From NCBI RefSeq assembly GCF_006385555.1, contig NZ_CP041036.1, positions 2,852,001 to 2,916,000 on the forward strand: a DNA stretch of 64,000 nucleotides, read 5' to 3'. The DNA comes from Shewanella polaris. Lineage in GTDB: Bacteria; Pseudomonadota; Gammaproteobacteria; Enterobacterales; Shewanellaceae. Positions 62,945-64,000 of the stretch are shown here, piece by piece. A model generated the notes under the pieces. It made no database searches. It saw only the letters and a list, made by a program, of their open reading frames with translations, and was not told where the DNA came from. How positions within the stretch are numbered: position 1 is the first letter of the stretch; the number at the start of each line of letters is the position of its first letter. Made by a program: the position numbers and the translations under genes.

Positions 62945-64000
62945 TTGAATAAAACCACTTTATTATCTGTCTCTCCCAATTTACAAGAAATGCATAGTTG
63001 TTCATTACTGGGCACCGACACTCATCAAAATAGCCTATATTCCCAACTTGTTAAACAGTATATCGACATTGTATTGCAAAGCGGTGACGGTCATGAGACT
63101 GCCACAGATAATCAACGTCATTTACTCATGCTAGGCCAATTAGGTTTCGGCGATGGCCATGAAATCATCCTATTATGGGCAGCCTTAAGAGCTATAAATA
63201 GCCATGCTTCTCTAGCTAAACAACAAACCCGAGTTCACATCAGTATATTTGAACAAACGCCTATAAACCGAAAGCTACTTGAACAAAAATGGCAACAGCA
63301 AGGACTCCTTCATTCAGATCACCCTTTAATTGATTTGACCCAAGCATTACTCAATTGCGAAATAGCGGCTATCAAAGGTTGCCAACGATTAAGTCTACAC
63401 CACAACGAATTAGTCATTGACCTATATCAAGGCTCGCCTTTAGAGCAAACTAAAACGATTGCCACACCGAAGAATAACAGAATAGCACATTGGTTTGCCC
63501 TACCTTATACGAGCCAAGTGACTCATTCGGATCATTATTTTAATCAGTATTTATTGTGGCAATATGGGCGTATCAGTCTTGATAATGCGACATTTTTTAC
63601 CGCTACCCTTGATAATAACGGTATTCCCTCTGCAATCAAAAAGCAATTGGATTTTTGTGGGTTTTCACAAACAATTCCGGCCACATCAACGGATAATATT
63701 GCTATTGCAGAACGTGAAGCTCTCAGACAACAAACACGCCAACAGTTTGCCTACAATCCAATTCCTGCAATCCAGTGTAATGACGATGGTCCCATTGCCA
63801 TTATAGGCGGGGGAATAGCTTCAGCAAGTCTGGCTTTATCATTAGCTGAGCGGGGAAAGTCGGTAATCATTTATTGTAAAGATGAACAATTAGGACAAGG
63901 TGCATCAGGTAACAAACAAGGTGCAATTTACCCTTTACTCACGCCTGAAAACAATTCACTCAGTCAGTTTTTTCAACAAGCTTTTCTCTATAGCCGGCGT
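62945..64000 (+). CDS. mnmC: MnmC, tRNA mnm5s2U34 biosynthesis protein (N-terminal part, cut by window edge)
   Basis: The open frame starts after an in-frame TAA and runs off the right edge, so at least 352 codons are present. The FAD domain is unmistakable: IAIIGGGIASASLALSLAER, then GASGNKQGAIYPLLTPEN. It converts cmnm5(s2)U34 to nm5(s2)U34 in tRNA. The N-terminal methyltransferase half is recognisable only by LGFGDGHEIILLW and the flanking pattern; the DGFAPxxNP catalytic motif of E. coli MnmC1 is replaced by LPYTSQVTHS, so methylation is probably lost. The start is uncertain: TTG 62945 or ATG 62990. Divergence from fabB matches E. coli. Confidence 0.85.
   Translation, partial: MNKTTLLSVSPNLQEMHSCSLLGTDTHQNSLYSQLVKQYIDIVLQSGDGHETATDNQRHLLMLGQLGFGDGHEIILLWAALRAINSHASLAKQQTRVHISIFEQTPINRKLLEQKWQQQGLLHSDHPLIDLTQALLNCEIAAIKGCQRLSLHHNELVIDLYQGSPLEQTKTIATPKNNRIAHWFALPYTSQVTHSDHYFNQYLLWQYGRISLDNATFFTATLDNNGIPSAIKKQLDFCGFSQTIPATSTDNIAIAEREALRQQTRQQFAYNPIPAIQCNDDGPIAIIGGGIASASLALSLAERGKSVIIYCKDEQLGQGASGNKQGAIYPLLTPENNSLSQFFQQAFLYSRR

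Overview
The window is chromosomal DNA of a low-GC gammaproteobacterium, most likely a Shewanella of the cold-adapted kind. The reasons are the gene order pdxB-asd-fimV-truA-folC-dedD-cvpA-purF, a trpEGD-trpC/F fusion-trpBA operon with a leader peptide, next to yciV-yciO-scpA-scpB and yciB-yciI-xthA, and an MnmC whose N-terminal half is strongly diverged. This is inference from order and protein character; no database was searched.

Layout. 1-2.7 kb: end of an RND efflux operon with a divergent LysR gene. 2.8-5.7 kb: scpB, scpA, yciO and the PHP-domain RNase gene, running leftward. 5.9-12.9 kb: the tryptophan operon, with an 18-codon leader peptide (three Trp codons), an attenuator hairpin and overlapping gene ends. 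12.9-13.6 kb: a 269-bp inverted-repeat element (MITE-like). 13.6-15.3 kb: yciB, yciI, xthA. 15.5-19.8 kb: a tight three-gene unit (cupredoxin-like protein, GGDEF/EAL protein, outer-membrane barrel). 20-26.2 kb: a chemoreceptor, then a molybdenum hydroxylase (iorAB-like) with its MocA and XdhC maturation factors. 26.3-34.3 kb: metabolic and redox genes, modF, and a LysR gene whose likely operator recurs upstream of a redoxin gene about 3.2 kb away.

34.3-38.2 kb is accessory DNA. Two genes (a small membrane protein and an HNH endonuclease) sit in what look like integron gene cassettes without an integrase. In each, the 7-base core at the cassette start is the exact complement of the core that opens its attC-like site. 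Next to them are a DUF4238 gene flanked by inverted copies of a REP-like repeat carrying a tiny conserved reading frame, and a periplasmic msrA. 38.6 kb holds a truncated second copy of the MITE. 38.9-49.1 kb: DASS, CynX-like and YcaD-like transporters, an AraC/GyrI-like regulator, topB and trmK.

49.3-64 kb is the conserved housekeeping block purF-cvpA-dedD-folC-truA-fimV-asd-pdxB-fabB, with mnmC running off the right edge. Two things are odd there. cvpA is broken by a single extra A, and accD, normally between truA and folC in this block, is absent. FimV carries two families of acidic tandem repeats. No tRNA, rRNA, CRISPR array, prophage or transposase gene was seen.
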